64,000 nucleotides of DNA from Ardenticatenaceae bacterium (GTDB taxonomy: Bacteria > Chloroflexota > Anaerolineae > Promineifilales > Promineifilaceae), in the NCBI GenBank assembly GCA_020634245.1, contig JACKCC010000017.1:62001-126000 (forward strand). The letters are read 5' to 3'. Made by a program: the position numbers and the translations under genes. Positions 9,201 to 18,861 of the stretch are shown here, in pieces; the first letter of the stretch is position 1, and every line of letters starts with the position of its first letter. The notes under the pieces are model-generated. The model was not told the DNA's origin and did not search any database. It saw only the letters and a list, made by a program, of their open reading frames with translations.

Positions 9201-12200
9201 TTTCCCAGTCCCCCTCCACAAAATGATATAAACCGGGCCGGGTCAGTTCGCGCAAATCATTCATCGTAGAGAAAAAACCGGGTACGGGCGCACTGATTTC
9301 AGGAATTGTCACTGCATAATTCTCGGTTACCTCGGCCCGACCGTTGGCCAGCGCGTAAAAATCGGCCATGACGTCATCGGCCAGTCCGTTGGCGCTGTTC
9401 ATTTCATCCAGTTGAGCAATGCCGCTTTGGCGGTCGAACGGGTAGACGTACCAGGTTGTTTGCGCCAATGAACCGGCCGCGCTGCGCACCAGCAGCACGT
9501 TATTGCTAAAAGCCAGCAGCCCGTTCAACCCGTTAATCATCGTTAACCCGACGGCAAAGGTGAGGATGGTCAGTGTTACACGGCGGCGGTCGCGGGTAAA
9601 GTTTTCGGCGATGAGGCGGATTGCGGCGGTACGGCCGTTTCCCATCACCCTTTTCATCAAACGTCCCACATCGCCAATTAAAGCCGGCAGCAGCAGCGCC
9701 ACGCCAAGCAGCCAGGGGATTGTCAAAATGCCAAACATGACAAAATCCAGAGGCGGGTAACGGCCGCTCCATGCGCCGGGCGGGGCAATAGCCAGGTAGC
9801 CCCACAAGGCGGCGGCCAGGATGCCCCCTACGATTGTGAGCCAGCGGGATGTGTGGGAAACGGCCGTTGTCATCTCTTGTCGCAGCGCTGTTAACGGCGA
9901 AACACGGGTCGCCTGCCGCGCCGGAACCCACACCGAAAGCAGCGTGATGCCCAGTCCCATCACCATGCCCAGGACATAGCTGCCCAATGTAGCATTGCCG
10001 CGCCCCATCGCCACGCCCAACTGTCGGAACGCGGTTAGCGTCAGATTGCCCAGCATTGGCCCCAGGATCAGCCCCAGCAATGTCCCGGCCGCACCAACAA
10101 TCAGTGCTTCGGCCTGAATCTGGCGCAAGACTTGCCGCCGCGTCATTCCCAGCGAACGCAGGATGCCGATTTGTTGACGGCGTTGGGCTACCGTCATGGC
10201 GAAGGCATTAAAAATGAGGAATCCAGCCGCTGCCAATATGACCAGCCCAATGATCAAGAAGATGACATCCATCGTTTCAATGAAAAAGGTCATGAGGCCC
10301 GCACCCTCATCCAAACTGTCCAAAATGCCCGAACTGGTCACTTTGGCGGCGATGATCATGGCTACGCCCAGCGCAACGGCCGTTGCGCTGAAAATGGCAC
10401 GTAGCCGCTGCTCCTGCAAATTGCGCCAGGCCAGGATGTACAGATGGCGGGCCGGGTCACGGCGTGGTTTTCGCTCGTCTAGCTCCACTTGCTGTTCCGG
10501 GTTTAGTGTGGCGATGGCCGAACCGCGCAGCAGCGAACGAATCGGCCAGCGGGCCACCCAGGCACTAATCAGCGGCGCGGCCAGAATGCCCACAATACCG
10601 TTGCTGAGGGTCGGTTTCAGGGCACGTCCGGCTGCCGGCCACAAATCCAAATCGGTGACGCCCCAGGAACTGCCGCCCAGCGTAGTGACGAGGATGACGA
10701 CGCTGCCCATCCCGGCCACGACACCAAAAATCGCCCCCACCAGGCCGATGAGCGCGTTTTCACCCATTACGACCTGACGGATTTGCCGCCGCGTGCCACC
10801 GACGGCACGCAGCAGGCCCAACTCCTGGCGCCGCTCGTGGATGCTCATAACGGTGGTGTTGACGATGCCCAGCGCGGCAGCGACGACGGCTAGGAGCAAC
10901 ATCCCGTTCAAAGCGACGGTGAATAGGCTTAACGCTTCGGTTTGCGTTTGGGCAAAATCGGACATGCGGGTGAGATAAACGCCGGGGATGGCGTCAATGG
11001 TTTGCTGCAAATCCGCTTCCAGTGTGGCGGTGTTGGCATCTTTTTGGGGCGTAATTGACAGGCCAATCGGATCCGTTGCCCCTAATTCATCACCCACAAT
11101 GTCGCCGACGATGGACGCATTGACATAGCCCGCGCCAATCCCGGCAATGGTGCATTCCATCGGCCCATTTTGTGTGGTGATGGTCAGCGTATCGCCAATG
11201 TCCACGTTTTGCCGGTTGGCGATGAGGGGGGCGACAAGCGCCCCACAGCCAGATTGCATGATAGGCATGGCTGTTTCCCAATTCCCTTCGTTGAAGCTGA
11301 AGAAGTAGGGATTGCTGCGTACCACTTCGGGGTTGGCGACGTAGGTGAAGTAGGAGTCACCAAAGAAGGAGAGTTCGGGAACGACAGAAAAGCGCACAGG
11401 GACGATGCTGGCGCGATCGCCAGCTGTATTTTGTACGGCCGTTATCGCTTCTGGTGGCAGGGCAATATCATCTAACTCAGCCAGCCCTGCAATCCCGCTC
11501 TCCAAATCAAAGGGAAAGACGGCCCAAGTTCCCTTTTCGGCGATGCGGCGGATGCTGGCTCCCATCAAGTCGTCGAAGGCGTAGGTCATAAAGCCGGTGA
11601 GGCCAGTAATGGTGCCCAGGCCGACGGCCAGCGTTAAAATGGTGAGGATGACCCGGCCCCGGCTGCGCTGGATGTTGTCGCCGATAAGGCGGGCAAGCTG
11701 CCCGCGCTCCCCGCGGCGTACGGCCGTTCCCGCTAACCGGATCAACAGTGGCAGCAGCAGCCCTAAACAAACCAACCAAACCAGCACCAGTCCAATCGCG
11801 AGCGCTTCGCTCCAGGGCGTTTCAATCCATTCGCCGGGTGGAGCAATGATCAGGTAGGCAAAGAGGGCGGTGATGAGGAGACAAGAGATTAGAGATTGGC
11901 GGTTGGCTGCTGGCTGCTGGCTGCTGGCAGTTAGTGGTTGGCTGCTGGATTGCCGCATCGCAGTTAAGGGTGAAACCCGGGTGGCGCGGCGGGCGGGAAT
12001 CCAGGCGGAGAGGAGGGTGACACCCAAACCGATGATGCTGGCGAGTACGGCCGTTCCCCACGAAACCGTTCCATCGCCAAAAGCCAAAAACTCACTGCCA
12101 AACCGCTGCATAAACGAGACAACACCCTGGCCCATGAGCGGGCCAATGATCAGCCCGGCTAACGTGCCGCCGCCGCCGATGAGCAGCGCTTCTAGCAGCA

Positions 12201-15200
12201 CCAGCCGCATAATTTGGCTGCGGGTCATGCCCAAGGCGCGCAATGCGCCGATTTGCTGCTGCCGCTCAGTGATGGACATGGCGAAGGCGTTGAAGATGAG
12301 GAAAGCCGCCGCGCCCATCAGCACGTAACCAACCATGCCGATAGTCGTGTCAAATTGTTCAACGATAAAGCCGTGGGTGATTTGCATGCTGCCTTCACCC
12401 GCGTTGGACAGTGTTTCCAGCAGAGCCGAACTGACGTAATCGGCGGTGATGGTCATGGCCACGCCAAGGCTGACGGCGAAAGCGCTGAAAATGGCGCGCA
12501 AGCGATGGTGATTTATATTTCGCGTAGTCAATAAGAAGCCCAAACCCCAATACCCCTTACGACGATGGGATTCGATGCGGCCGTCTGCCACATGTGTCAA
12601 TGAAATGCGCTCACTGCGAGTCGCTTCTACTACATTGACTGCTGCTGCTTGCCGCGCCGGAAAATATGCTGCTAATCCGGCTACCAACGGCCCAAAAATA
12701 AAAGAAAACAAGGTTGCCAGTCCCAAAACGCGCAGGGCAGGCAGCAGCGAAATCCGCGCTGTGTCCCAGTTGGCGCGAATTCCGACCGATTCTGTGGCGT
12801 TTGGCGTGAAAACGAGGGTGAACAGACCCAGCTCGGTCAAGGCGAACAACGTGGCAATAACGGCGGCAATGATGCCTAAAAGGGCCGCCTCAATCATGAC
12901 TGATTGGCGGACCTGGCGGCGGGTTGCGCCCACTGCCCGCAGCAGCCCAATTTCGCGGCCCCGCTCACTGATGTTGATGACCATTGTGTTGACCACGCCC
13001 AACGCGGCCACAATGATGACCAGCAGAAGCAGGGCGTTGAGCAAATTTTGCACTTCGTCAACCAAATCAACCAGACCGCCGACGCCGGCATCGCGCATGT
13101 TGAACACCGTGAGCTTGTCATACGCGGCGACTAAATCGATGACGTGGGTCAGTTCAGTATTCACATCGTACCCGTCGCGCACACTCAGTCCCAGCCAGGA
13201 TGGGCCGGTCAAACCAAAATAAGCCTCGCCGTCGGCATAGTTGAAGACGGTGAAGTTGGTGCTGGTGCCGCCTATCCCGGCGACGGTAAAAACGACCTCG
13301 CCCTGGGGCGTTTGGACGGGAATGGTATCGCCCACGCCCACGCCTAATCGCTCGGCGGTAATGGGGATGAGGAGGACGGCCGGGCCGTCGTGCATCATTG
13401 CCAGGGCGCTGTCAGGATCGCCCTCGAAAAAGTCGAAATTGCCCAGCGGAATGAAGATGTCGGGATCAATGAAAACGCCGGGCGCACCGGCTAAGGTGGC
13501 TAATTCGTTGGGAACGGCCGTAAAGCCATAGCGCACGGTTTGGATGCCATCGAGTTGGGTGACGGCCGTTACCAGTTCCGGCGGTAAATTGGCGGCGGTC
13601 GTTATGAAGGTCAGGCTGTTTTCCAGAGAGAGTTCGCCGGAAGCCATCAGGGCGGGAATGTCGGGAATGATGGCCCCATCTTCGTTGAAGAGCGAGCCAT
13701 ACCCTTCCAATCCACTTTTCAGGCTGGCGGTCAAGATGGCGTTGCTGCCGATGATGGCAATGAAGCCAATGGTCAGAGCGGCGGCGGTGAGCGCGGTGCG
13801 GAATTTATTGCGCGTGAGATTGTCGGCGGCCAGGCGTCCGGCGGTGCCAAATTGGCGGGTGAGAAACGGCCGTGTCCACTGGGCAGTTGTGGTAAGCGCA
13901 GCCGATAGGAGCAGGATGGTGACGATGATTAGCCCCAGAACAGCCCCGCCGAGGAGCGCCGTGGCCGCAATGAAATCGGGCTGCCAGATGAAGGCGGTTC
14001 CCGCTGCGCCAACGAGTAAGGCGATCAAGCCAATGACACCTATCCGACCACCGTGGTGGATGTACCAATGACCCTGCTCGTCATCGGTAGATTGGCGGCG
14101 CATGGCGGCCAACGGTGAAATCCGGCTGGCTTTCCAGGCTGGCTGTAATGCGCCCAACAGCGTGGTTAACAGCCCAAGCGCAATACTCAAAACGATGCCC
14201 CAGATAGGGATTGTCAACTCGTTCCCACCTAATGATTGGCGTAGCGTCATCACCAGCCAGGCCAGACCGATGCCACCGGGAACACCCAGCAGCACCCCGC
14301 CCGCGCCCAACGCGCCTGCTTCGGCTAAAACTTGCCGCATGATTTGGCGGCGGGTCATGCCCAGCGCACGAAGTGCGCCAATTTCCTGGCTGCGGGCGGT
14401 GACGGACATGGCGAAGGCGTTCATGATGACGAACGCGGCGGCGGCCAAAATAATCATGCCGACGATGGCCAATGCGCCTTGCAAAATGAGGACATTAAAT
14501 TCGCTGCCGCCGGCCTGTGCGGTTTGGACCAGGGCCAGGTCGGGGCTTAACAATGTGGCCAGCTCAACTTTGGCCTGGGCTGCGTCTACGCCCGATTTCA
14601 GGCTGATGGCCGCGTAATCAATCTGATTGGGTTTTGCAGCCAATTCCTGAGCGGCGGCCAACGGGATGAAGGCAATTTGTGCCTGACCTACATCGGCCAG
14701 ATCGGTTTGGGCGGTTAATCGGCCGGCGAGGGTGAAAACGGCCGTGTTTTCCCCAACTTGCAATCTGATTTCGTCACCCACGTACAACCCATTGGCCAGC
14801 GCCAGTGAAACCGGCAAGACGATGCTGTCTGATTCTCCCAGGAATGTTCCCCCGGCCAGTTCTGGCCGATGCAAGGCCTGGTAGCTGTCCGGCGCAACGC
14901 CGCGCACGGTGAGGGTATTACCGGTCAGGTCGGGGCTGGTGGCTGTCAGCTCGAGTGCGGGGGCGATTTGGGCAACGTGGGAATGGGATTGGAGTGGGGC
15001 GAGAACGGCCGTATCAAAACGACCCCCATCCCTGGCCACCAATTCCAGGTCAATGGGTGAGTCGGCGGCTTCGAGGGAAGTGGAACTGCTGTTAACGGCC
15101 GTGCCCACAATCGCCGCCGCCAACACCATCGCCACCCCCAGGGTGATGGCCAGCGTCGTCAAAACGGTGCGTAAAGGGTGGGCTGTCAGGTTACGCCAAA

Positions 15201-15222
15201 TCAGCCCTTTTGTAGAGTGCAT
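6280..15222 (-). CDS. Triple FtsX/MacB-type ABC permease fused to tandem sensor modules and a class III adenylate/guanylate cyclase
   Basis: A single frame of 2980 codons. Residues 1-870, 890-1575 and 1590-2270 are three permease units, each with two FtsX domains. The six diagnostic blocks of the type IGALRALGMTRRQI lie near 281, 758, 991, 1468, 1686 and 2161. Unit 1 has two extracytoplasmic domains of about 200 residues; in units 2 and 3 the first is cut to about 25. Next come two sensor modules (membrane helices near 2292, 2462, 2520 and 2692, each pair flanking about 150 outside residues), a HAMP-like linker (2713-2768) and a cyclase domain (2790-2975). Cyclase residues are present: metal Asp2802 and Asp2846, Lys2842, Asn2923, Arg2927, with Thr2916 at the purine-selecting place. 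It is encoded 24 bp downstream of a lipoprotein gene and an ATPase gene. I infer an ABC system that reports an outside event as cyclic nucleotide. Its substrate is unknown. Confidence 0.9.
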   Translation of the reverse strand: MHSTKGLIWRNLTAHPLRTVLTTLAITLGVAMVLAAAIVGTAVNSSSTSLEAADSPIDLELVARDGGRFDTAVLAPLQSHSHVAQIAPALELTATSPDLTGNTLTVRGVAPDSYQALHRPELAGGTFLGESDSIVLPVSLALANGLYVGDEIRLQVGENTAVFTLAGRLTAQTDLADVGQAQIAFIPLAAAQELAAKPNQIDYAAISLKSGVDAAQAKVELATLLSPDLALVQTAQAGGSEFNVLILQGALAIVGMIILAAAAFVIMNAFAMSVTARSQEIGALRALGMTRRQIMRQVLAEAGALGAGGVLLGVPGGIGLAWLVMTLRQSLGGNELTIPIWGIVLSIALGLLTTLLGALQPAWKASRISPLAAMRRQSTDDEQGHWYIHHGGRIGVIGLIALLVGAAGTAFIWQPDFIAATALLGGAVLGLIIVTILLLSAALTTTAQWTRPFLTRQFGTAGRLAADNLTRNKFRTALTAAALTIGFIAIIGSNAILTASLKSGLEGYGSLFNEDGAIIPDIPALMASGELSLENSLTFITTAANLPPELVTAVTQLDGIQTVRYGFTAVPNELATLAGAPGVFIDPDIFIPLGNFDFFEGDPDSALAMMHDGPAVLLIPITAERLGVGVGDTIPVQTPQGEVVFTVAGIGGTSTNFTVFNYADGEAYFGLTGPSWLGLSVRDGYDVNTELTHVIDLVAAYDKLTVFNMRDAGVGGLVDLVDEVQNLLNALLLLVIIVAALGVVNTMVINISERGREIGLLRAVGATRRQVRQSVMIEAALLGIIAAVIATLFALTELGLFTLVFTPNATESVGIRANWDTARISLLPALRVLGLATLFSFIFGPLVAGLAAYFPARQAAAVNVVEATRSERISLTHVADGRIESHRRKGYWGLGFLLTTRNINHHRLRAIFSAFAVSLGVAMTITADYVSSALLETLSNAGEGSMQITHGFIVEQFDTTIGMVGYVLMGAAAFLIFNAFAMSITERQQQIGALRALGMTRSQIMRLVLLEALLIGGGGTLAGLIIGPLMGQGVVSFMQRFGSEFLAFGDGTVSWGTAVLASIIGLGVTLLSAWIPARRATRVSPLTAMRQSSSQPLTASSQQPAANRQSLISCLLITALFAYLIIAPPGEWIETPWSEALAIGLVLVWLVCLGLLLPLLIRLAGTAVRRGERGQLARLIGDNIQRSRGRVILTILTLAVGLGTITGLTGFMTYAFDDLMGASIRRIAEKGTWAVFPFDLESGIAGLAELDDIALPPEAITAVQNTAGDRASIVPVRFSVVPELSFFGDSYFTYVANPEVVRSNPYFFSFNEGNWETAMPIMQSGCGALVAPLIANRQNVDIGDTLTITTQNGPMECTIAGIGAGYVNASIVGDIVGDELGATDPIGLSITPQKDANTATLEADLQQTIDAIPGVYLTRMSDFAQTQTEALSLFTVALNGMLLLAVVAAALGIVNTTVMSIHERRQELGLLRAVGGTRRQIRQVVMGENALIGLVGAIFGVVAGMGSVVILVTTLGGSSWGVTDLDLWPAAGRALKPTLSNGIVGILAAPLISAWVARWPIRSLLRGSAIATLNPEQQVELDERKPRRDPARHLYILAWRNLQEQRLRAIFSATAVALGVAMIIAAKVTSSGILDSLDEGAGLMTFFIETMDVIFLIIGLVILAAAGFLIFNAFAMTVAQRRQQIGILRSLGMTRRQVLRQIQAEALIVGAAGTLLGLILGPMLGNLTLTAFRQLGVAMGRGNATLGSYVLGMVMGLGITLLSVWVPARQATRVSPLTALRQEMTTAVSHTSRWLTIVGGILAAALWGYLAIAPPGAWSGRYPPLDFVMFGILTIPWLLGVALLLPALIGDVGRLMKRVMGNGRTAAIRLIAENFTRDRRRVTLTILTFAVGLTMINGLNGLLAFSNNVLLVRSAAGSLAQTTWYVYPFDRQSGIAQLDEMNSANGLADDVMADFYALANGRAEVTENYAVTIPEISAPVPGFFSTMNDLRELTRPGLYHFVEGDWETAVPIMEAGCGLLLPPAVANRHEVGVGDTLTLPGKDGPVDCTVAGIGSGGNLPVSRISMAAKDLFDVGNPTALTIWPRPGTDETDFRAELEALADKHGDAAWITDTEEELNAILDTSDQLETMTYAMLALAVVAAALGMVNTTVMSITERRHELGLLRAVGMTRRQAVTIVTGEAALMGLIGGLVGLAAGLGLAFIFGLSYGGISFGLVDLPLWEAVWEIAPTAVNSGIAGMIIAPLVAAAAAYWPSRSVLRGTAMETLNTSYQPDVRREVSGLFSRGSIRTRFVLGTAILMLLVLIGLTATVVRHARNKLEETTIDTVTTMIEFSASMVQFNLPPDAQTLTLEDLQSGNLDAETLLQFRSLIDEMNAFGLTEFVVTDQDNIVLFGFDMGQIGEVLEPLADEERTVTAVTQTDTGQRQIRAAAPIRNANGNLLGSVRLQMELGEIRDFLRDLNRAILLVGGLILALGLALAFWATTPLVRTTRQLAAGAAQVRQGRFSKIALPKRLNVSLRWQLTAVMIILLILLVGALEQVVLPIERRKVEEVTRGTLIAGAEWAAQLLASGIADQQLNLSDISDLTDLFRLMQGANLGQVQDLSEQLQNEAVAYTAVANEDGAIQLSNQFDLIGSEIPLPAQTQFEETEWQGAPIWQVTTPLRDEESGSINGALQMGVLTAPIDDFLAESRTLFQLAGVIAVLAGVILAQAIGGAVAAPVQRLAADTRRVGQGDLSVQFKVKSRDELTQLTGAYNEMVAGLREREWLRDMFGRFVSQEVAEAIRTGQVKLEGENRVVSVLFCDIRGFTARSEKATPAEIVALLNEYLPVVVNAAQQHDGTVNKFGGDSTLIIYGAPKHLQESAYHAVQTALAMRQNLAALNERLAARGEEPIRIGVGISTGMVLAGAVGPPERQEYTVIGDTVNLASRIEALNKEYPQHGILISGQTYEALGSRRDAFTFTDLGEVQIRGKATAVHIWAVE

Positions 15223-15246
15223 ACGATTTCCTGTGTGGTCTATTCG

Positions 15247-16599
15247 CTAATTTACCTTCCAAGCATGGATAATAGATCGATCCTCGTCTGCCAGCGGTTC
15301 CATGACATACAGCAATCCGTTTTGCCGGTCAAAAGCGGCTGTGGCGACATGATGTTTTTGCTGGGTATCGTTGATGTGATACAGATAATCATCAATTGTC
15401 ATAACTGCATAGGGCTGGGGTTCCCAACTTTCCATATTGCCTTGGGCAACGGCCGTTAAATCGGCCGGGTTGTAGAAAAGAATCTGCCCAACGAAAGAGG
15501 TACTCCACCAGCCGCGTTCTTCACAATCGAGACAGGGGCCGTCGGGATTGCCGTACCAGCAGTCGCCCTGGCCTTTTGTGCCCACAAAGATGACCGCTGC
15601 TTTGTCGCCTGCAGTAAGCCAGGCCGCGCCATTCCATTCATCTGAGTGGTGGTAATTGTCTAGCGTGACGCCATTTTCTACGGTGACATCCTGGTACAGC
15701 AGCAGGGGGGTTGCCGGAAGTGTGCTGCCCGCTGGAGGCGGATTGCCGCTTTGCCAGGGAGCGATGGCGAAGAGGGAAGGGCCTTGTGCGCCTTGCCCGC
15801 CATCGCGCATTCGCCCGGTTGCCAGGGACATGCCGGACGTGTTGGCATCGGCCCAGTTTTGGGGGATGTCGAACAGATAATCGCCAGTGACGTAGTTCCA
15901 ATAGTCGCCAATGCGCCAACTACCCTGGCTTTGGGGATTGTCTAACGTGAGTTCGCTCCAGCCGTGCGAGGGATTGGTGGCGCTGTCGTCCAGGTGGGGC
16001 GCCCAGGCGAAGTAAAGTTTGCCTGTGGCTTGGCTGCCTTGCGCGGGCATGTAAGCCAGTCCCACGCGGGGCAGTTCCATATCGGCCGGGTAAATGCTGC
16101 CGCGAATGTTGGCGAAGGGCTGCAGGGTAACGGCCGTGTTCAGTTCTTCCAAATTTTTTGCTGGTGAGTTAACCGGCATGGGAATGCTGATTTCGGATAC
16201 GTATTGATTCCAGTCGTGGCCGACGCCGAAAAGCGATCCGGGAAAACCGTCGCTGGCTCCGCCGGGGTCGCCGTCAGGATAATGGGTCAGGGCGGCCGAC
16301 CAGTTGCTCCATTGCCAGCCAATGTCATCGGGCGCATCAGCGGGCAGGCGAAACGCGCCCAGGTAGACCAGATCGTCCGGTTGGATGAGACCGTCAGGGA
16401 TAGTGTTGCTGGAACGGGTGACGATGGGCAGGTAGGTTGTGTCATCGGCGGTAACGGCCGTAGGGGGCAGCGGCGATGCCTGGACATCAGGCGGTTTGTT
16501 GGTGGAACAAGCGGCTGTCGCCAAGAACATGGTTATGCCAACAGTCGCAAGGAGTAAAGGAAGCCTTGTGCAAAGCGTTGTACTGATTTTGGTATTCAT
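15247..16599 (-). CDS. Lipoprotein of unknown function, partner of the permease-cyclase
   Basis: From the ATG at 16599 (preceded by a GGGG-rich ribosome site) the product is about 450 residues. It has a basic start, a hydrophobic signal segment, and a lipobox ATAAC, so Cys31 should be lipidated. A Thr/Pro-rich tether then leads into a block TYLPIVTRSS seen in other secreted proteins of this genome. The mature part is Trp/Gly/Asp-rich (YLGAFRLP, GFPGSLFGVGHD, a CWYGNPDGPCLDCEE cysteine cluster) with no family I can name. A GTG at 16614 would add five residues. It lies between the ATPase gene and the permease-cyclase gene on the same strand, so it is a candidate substrate-binding or adaptor subunit, as in MacA- or Lol-like systems. 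That role is inference from position. Confidence 0.7.
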   Translation of the reverse strand: MNTKISTTLCTRLPLLLATVGITMFLATAACSTNKPPDVQASPLPPTAVTADDTTYLPIVTRSSNTIPDGLIQPDDLVYLGAFRLPADAPDDIGWQWSNWSAALTHYPDGDPGGASDGFPGSLFGVGHDWNQYVSEISIPMPVNSPAKNLEELNTAVTLQPFANIRGSIYPADMELPRVGLAYMPAQGSQATGKLYFAWAPHLDDSATNPSHGWSELTLDNPQSQGSWRIGDYWNYVTGDYLFDIPQNWADANTSGMSLATGRMRDGGQGAQGPSLFAIAPWQSGNPPPAGSTLPATPLLLYQDVTVENGVTLDNYHHSDEWNGAAWLTAGDKAAVIFVGTKGQGDCWYGNPDGPCLDCEERGWWSTSFVGQILFYNPADLTAVAQGNMESWEPQPYAVMTIDDYLYHINDTQQKHHVATAAFDRQNGLLYVMEPLADEDRSIIHAWKVN

Positions 16600-16661
16600 T
16601 TTTGTCCCCCGCACGTTCAGAAGGGCGTTTGCCTGTCAACGTCCTCTGTTCAAATCTTTGG

Positions 16662-17336
<675 letters not shown>

Positions 17337-17496
17337 GAAACTTGCTCCCTGGGCAAATCGCCCACTGTGTTGGTTGCGCTCTGTTTGACATCATACGTGG
17401 TATTTGAAAGCGGTGTCAATAAACTCAGACACGATTTTCACTAAAAACCAACGGTATTTCCCCCGCATTTACGGATGCATGTGTTAGAATTAGCGC

Positions 17497-18861
17497 ATGA
17501 TGCAAGAATTGCTGGTCATTGGCGGCGGTCTGGCCGGAACAGAAGCAGCCTGGCAGGCTGCCGAATTGGGCGTTTGTGTACGACTCTTTGAAATGCGGCC
17601 ACAGCGGGCAACGCCAGCGCACGTCACCAATAACCTGGCCGAACTGGTGTGCAGCAATTCGATGGGATCGATGCTGCCCAACAAAGCGCCTGGTTTGCTT
17701 AAAGCAGAAATGCGCGGATTGGGATCGATGATTTTGGCTTGTGCCGAGCAAGCGGCTGTGCCGGCCGGTTCTACATTGGCGGTGGATCGGGATTTGTTTG
17801 CCGACTGTGTGACGGCGAAGATTGAGTCGCATCCCAATATTGAACTGGTGCGGGAAGAGGTAACGGCCGTGCCCAACACTCCCTGTATTATCGCCACCGG
17901 CCCCTTAACCTCACCGGCCTTAACCGCCAGTATCAGCCAACTGACCGGGCAGGAATATCTTTACTTTTACGACGCCCTGTCGCCTATCGTCAACCATGAA
18001 ACCATCGACATGAACATCGCTTTCCGCCAGTCGCGCTACGACAACGGCGAACTGGAAGAGGGCGATTACATCAACTGCCCGATGACACGGGAAGAGTACG
18101 AGCGTTTCTACGAAGCGCTGCTGGCCGCGGAAACCATCGACCTGCGCCAGTTTGAGCAGGAAGACCCCCACTTTTTTGAAGGCTGCATGCCCATTGAGGT
18201 GATGGCCGGGCGAGGAAAAGAGGCGCTGGCCTTTGGCCCAATGCGTCCGGTTGGTTTGATTGATCCGAGGAGTGGGAAACGGCCGTATGCCATCGTTCAG
18301 CTTCGTCAAGACAACCTGGTGGGAACCCTGTACAACATAGTCGGCTTCCAAACCAATCTCAAATGGGGCGATCAGAAGCGTGTTTTGCGCCTGATTCCCG
18401 GCCTGGAAAACGCCGAATTCATGCGTTACGGCATGATGCATCGCAACACCTACATCAATTCGCCACAAATGTTGCAGCCAACCATGCAGTTCCGCCGCCG
18501 CAGCGACCTGTTTTTTGCCGGGCAAATCATCGGCGTGGAAGGCTACATGGGCAACGCTGCCTCTGGCTTGCTGGCTGGTATCAATGCGGCGCGATTTTTG
18601 TTGGGGCAGCATCCGGTGATTTTGCCGCCCACGACGATGCTGGGCGCGCTGTGCCATTACGTCACCCATGCTGAAGCCAAACACTTCCAGCCAATGAAAG
18701 CCAATTTCGGCCTGTTCCCGCCGCCGGAACAGCGCCTGGGTAAAGCCGAGCGCTATCAGTGGTACAGTCGGCGGGCATTGCAACAGATGCGCCGTTTCAC
18801 CCGCGAAAACAGTATACACTACATTCGGCAGGCTGCTGAAATGGGGGAAATTCAATCTTGA
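17497..18861 (+). CDS. trmFO: Methylenetetrahydrofolate-tRNA-(uracil-54-C5)-methyltransferase, FAD-dependent
   Basis: Makes 5-methyluridine at position 54 of tRNA using methylene-tetrahydrofolate and FADH2, the alternative to SAM-dependent TrmA. The 454-residue length is normal. The FAD-binding motif VIGGGLAGTEAA is at the N-terminus, followed by family-specific FEMRP and CSNSMGSMLPNKAPGLLK, then YDALSPIV in the middle and GQIIGVEGYMGNAASGLLAG near the C-terminus. The start is the ATG at 17497; the alternative second-codon ATG changes one residue. The stop overlaps the TTG start of the histidine kinase by four bases, so the two are likely translated from one message. Confidence is high because the signature blocks are diagnostic of TrmFO rather than of the related GidA. 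Confidence 0.95.
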   Translation: MMQELLVIGGGLAGTEAAWQAAELGVCVRLFEMRPQRATPAHVTNNLAELVCSNSMGSMLPNKAPGLLKAEMRGLGSMILACAEQAAVPAGSTLAVDRDLFADCVTAKIESHPNIELVREEVTAVPNTPCIIATGPLTSPALTASISQLTGQEYLYFYDALSPIVNHETIDMNIAFRQSRYDNGELEEGDYINCPMTREEYERFYEALLAAETIDLRQFEQEDPHFFEGCMPIEVMAGRGKEALAFGPMRPVGLIDPRSGKRPYAIVQLRQDNLVGTLYNIVGFQTNLKWGDQKRVLRLIPGLENAEFMRYGMMHRNTYINSPQMLQPTMQFRRRSDLFFAGQIIGVEGYMGNAASGLLAGINAARFLLGQHPVILPPTTMLGALCHYVTHAEAKHFQPMKANFGLFPPPEQRLGKAERYQWYSRRALQQMRRFTRENSIHYIRQAAEMGEIQS

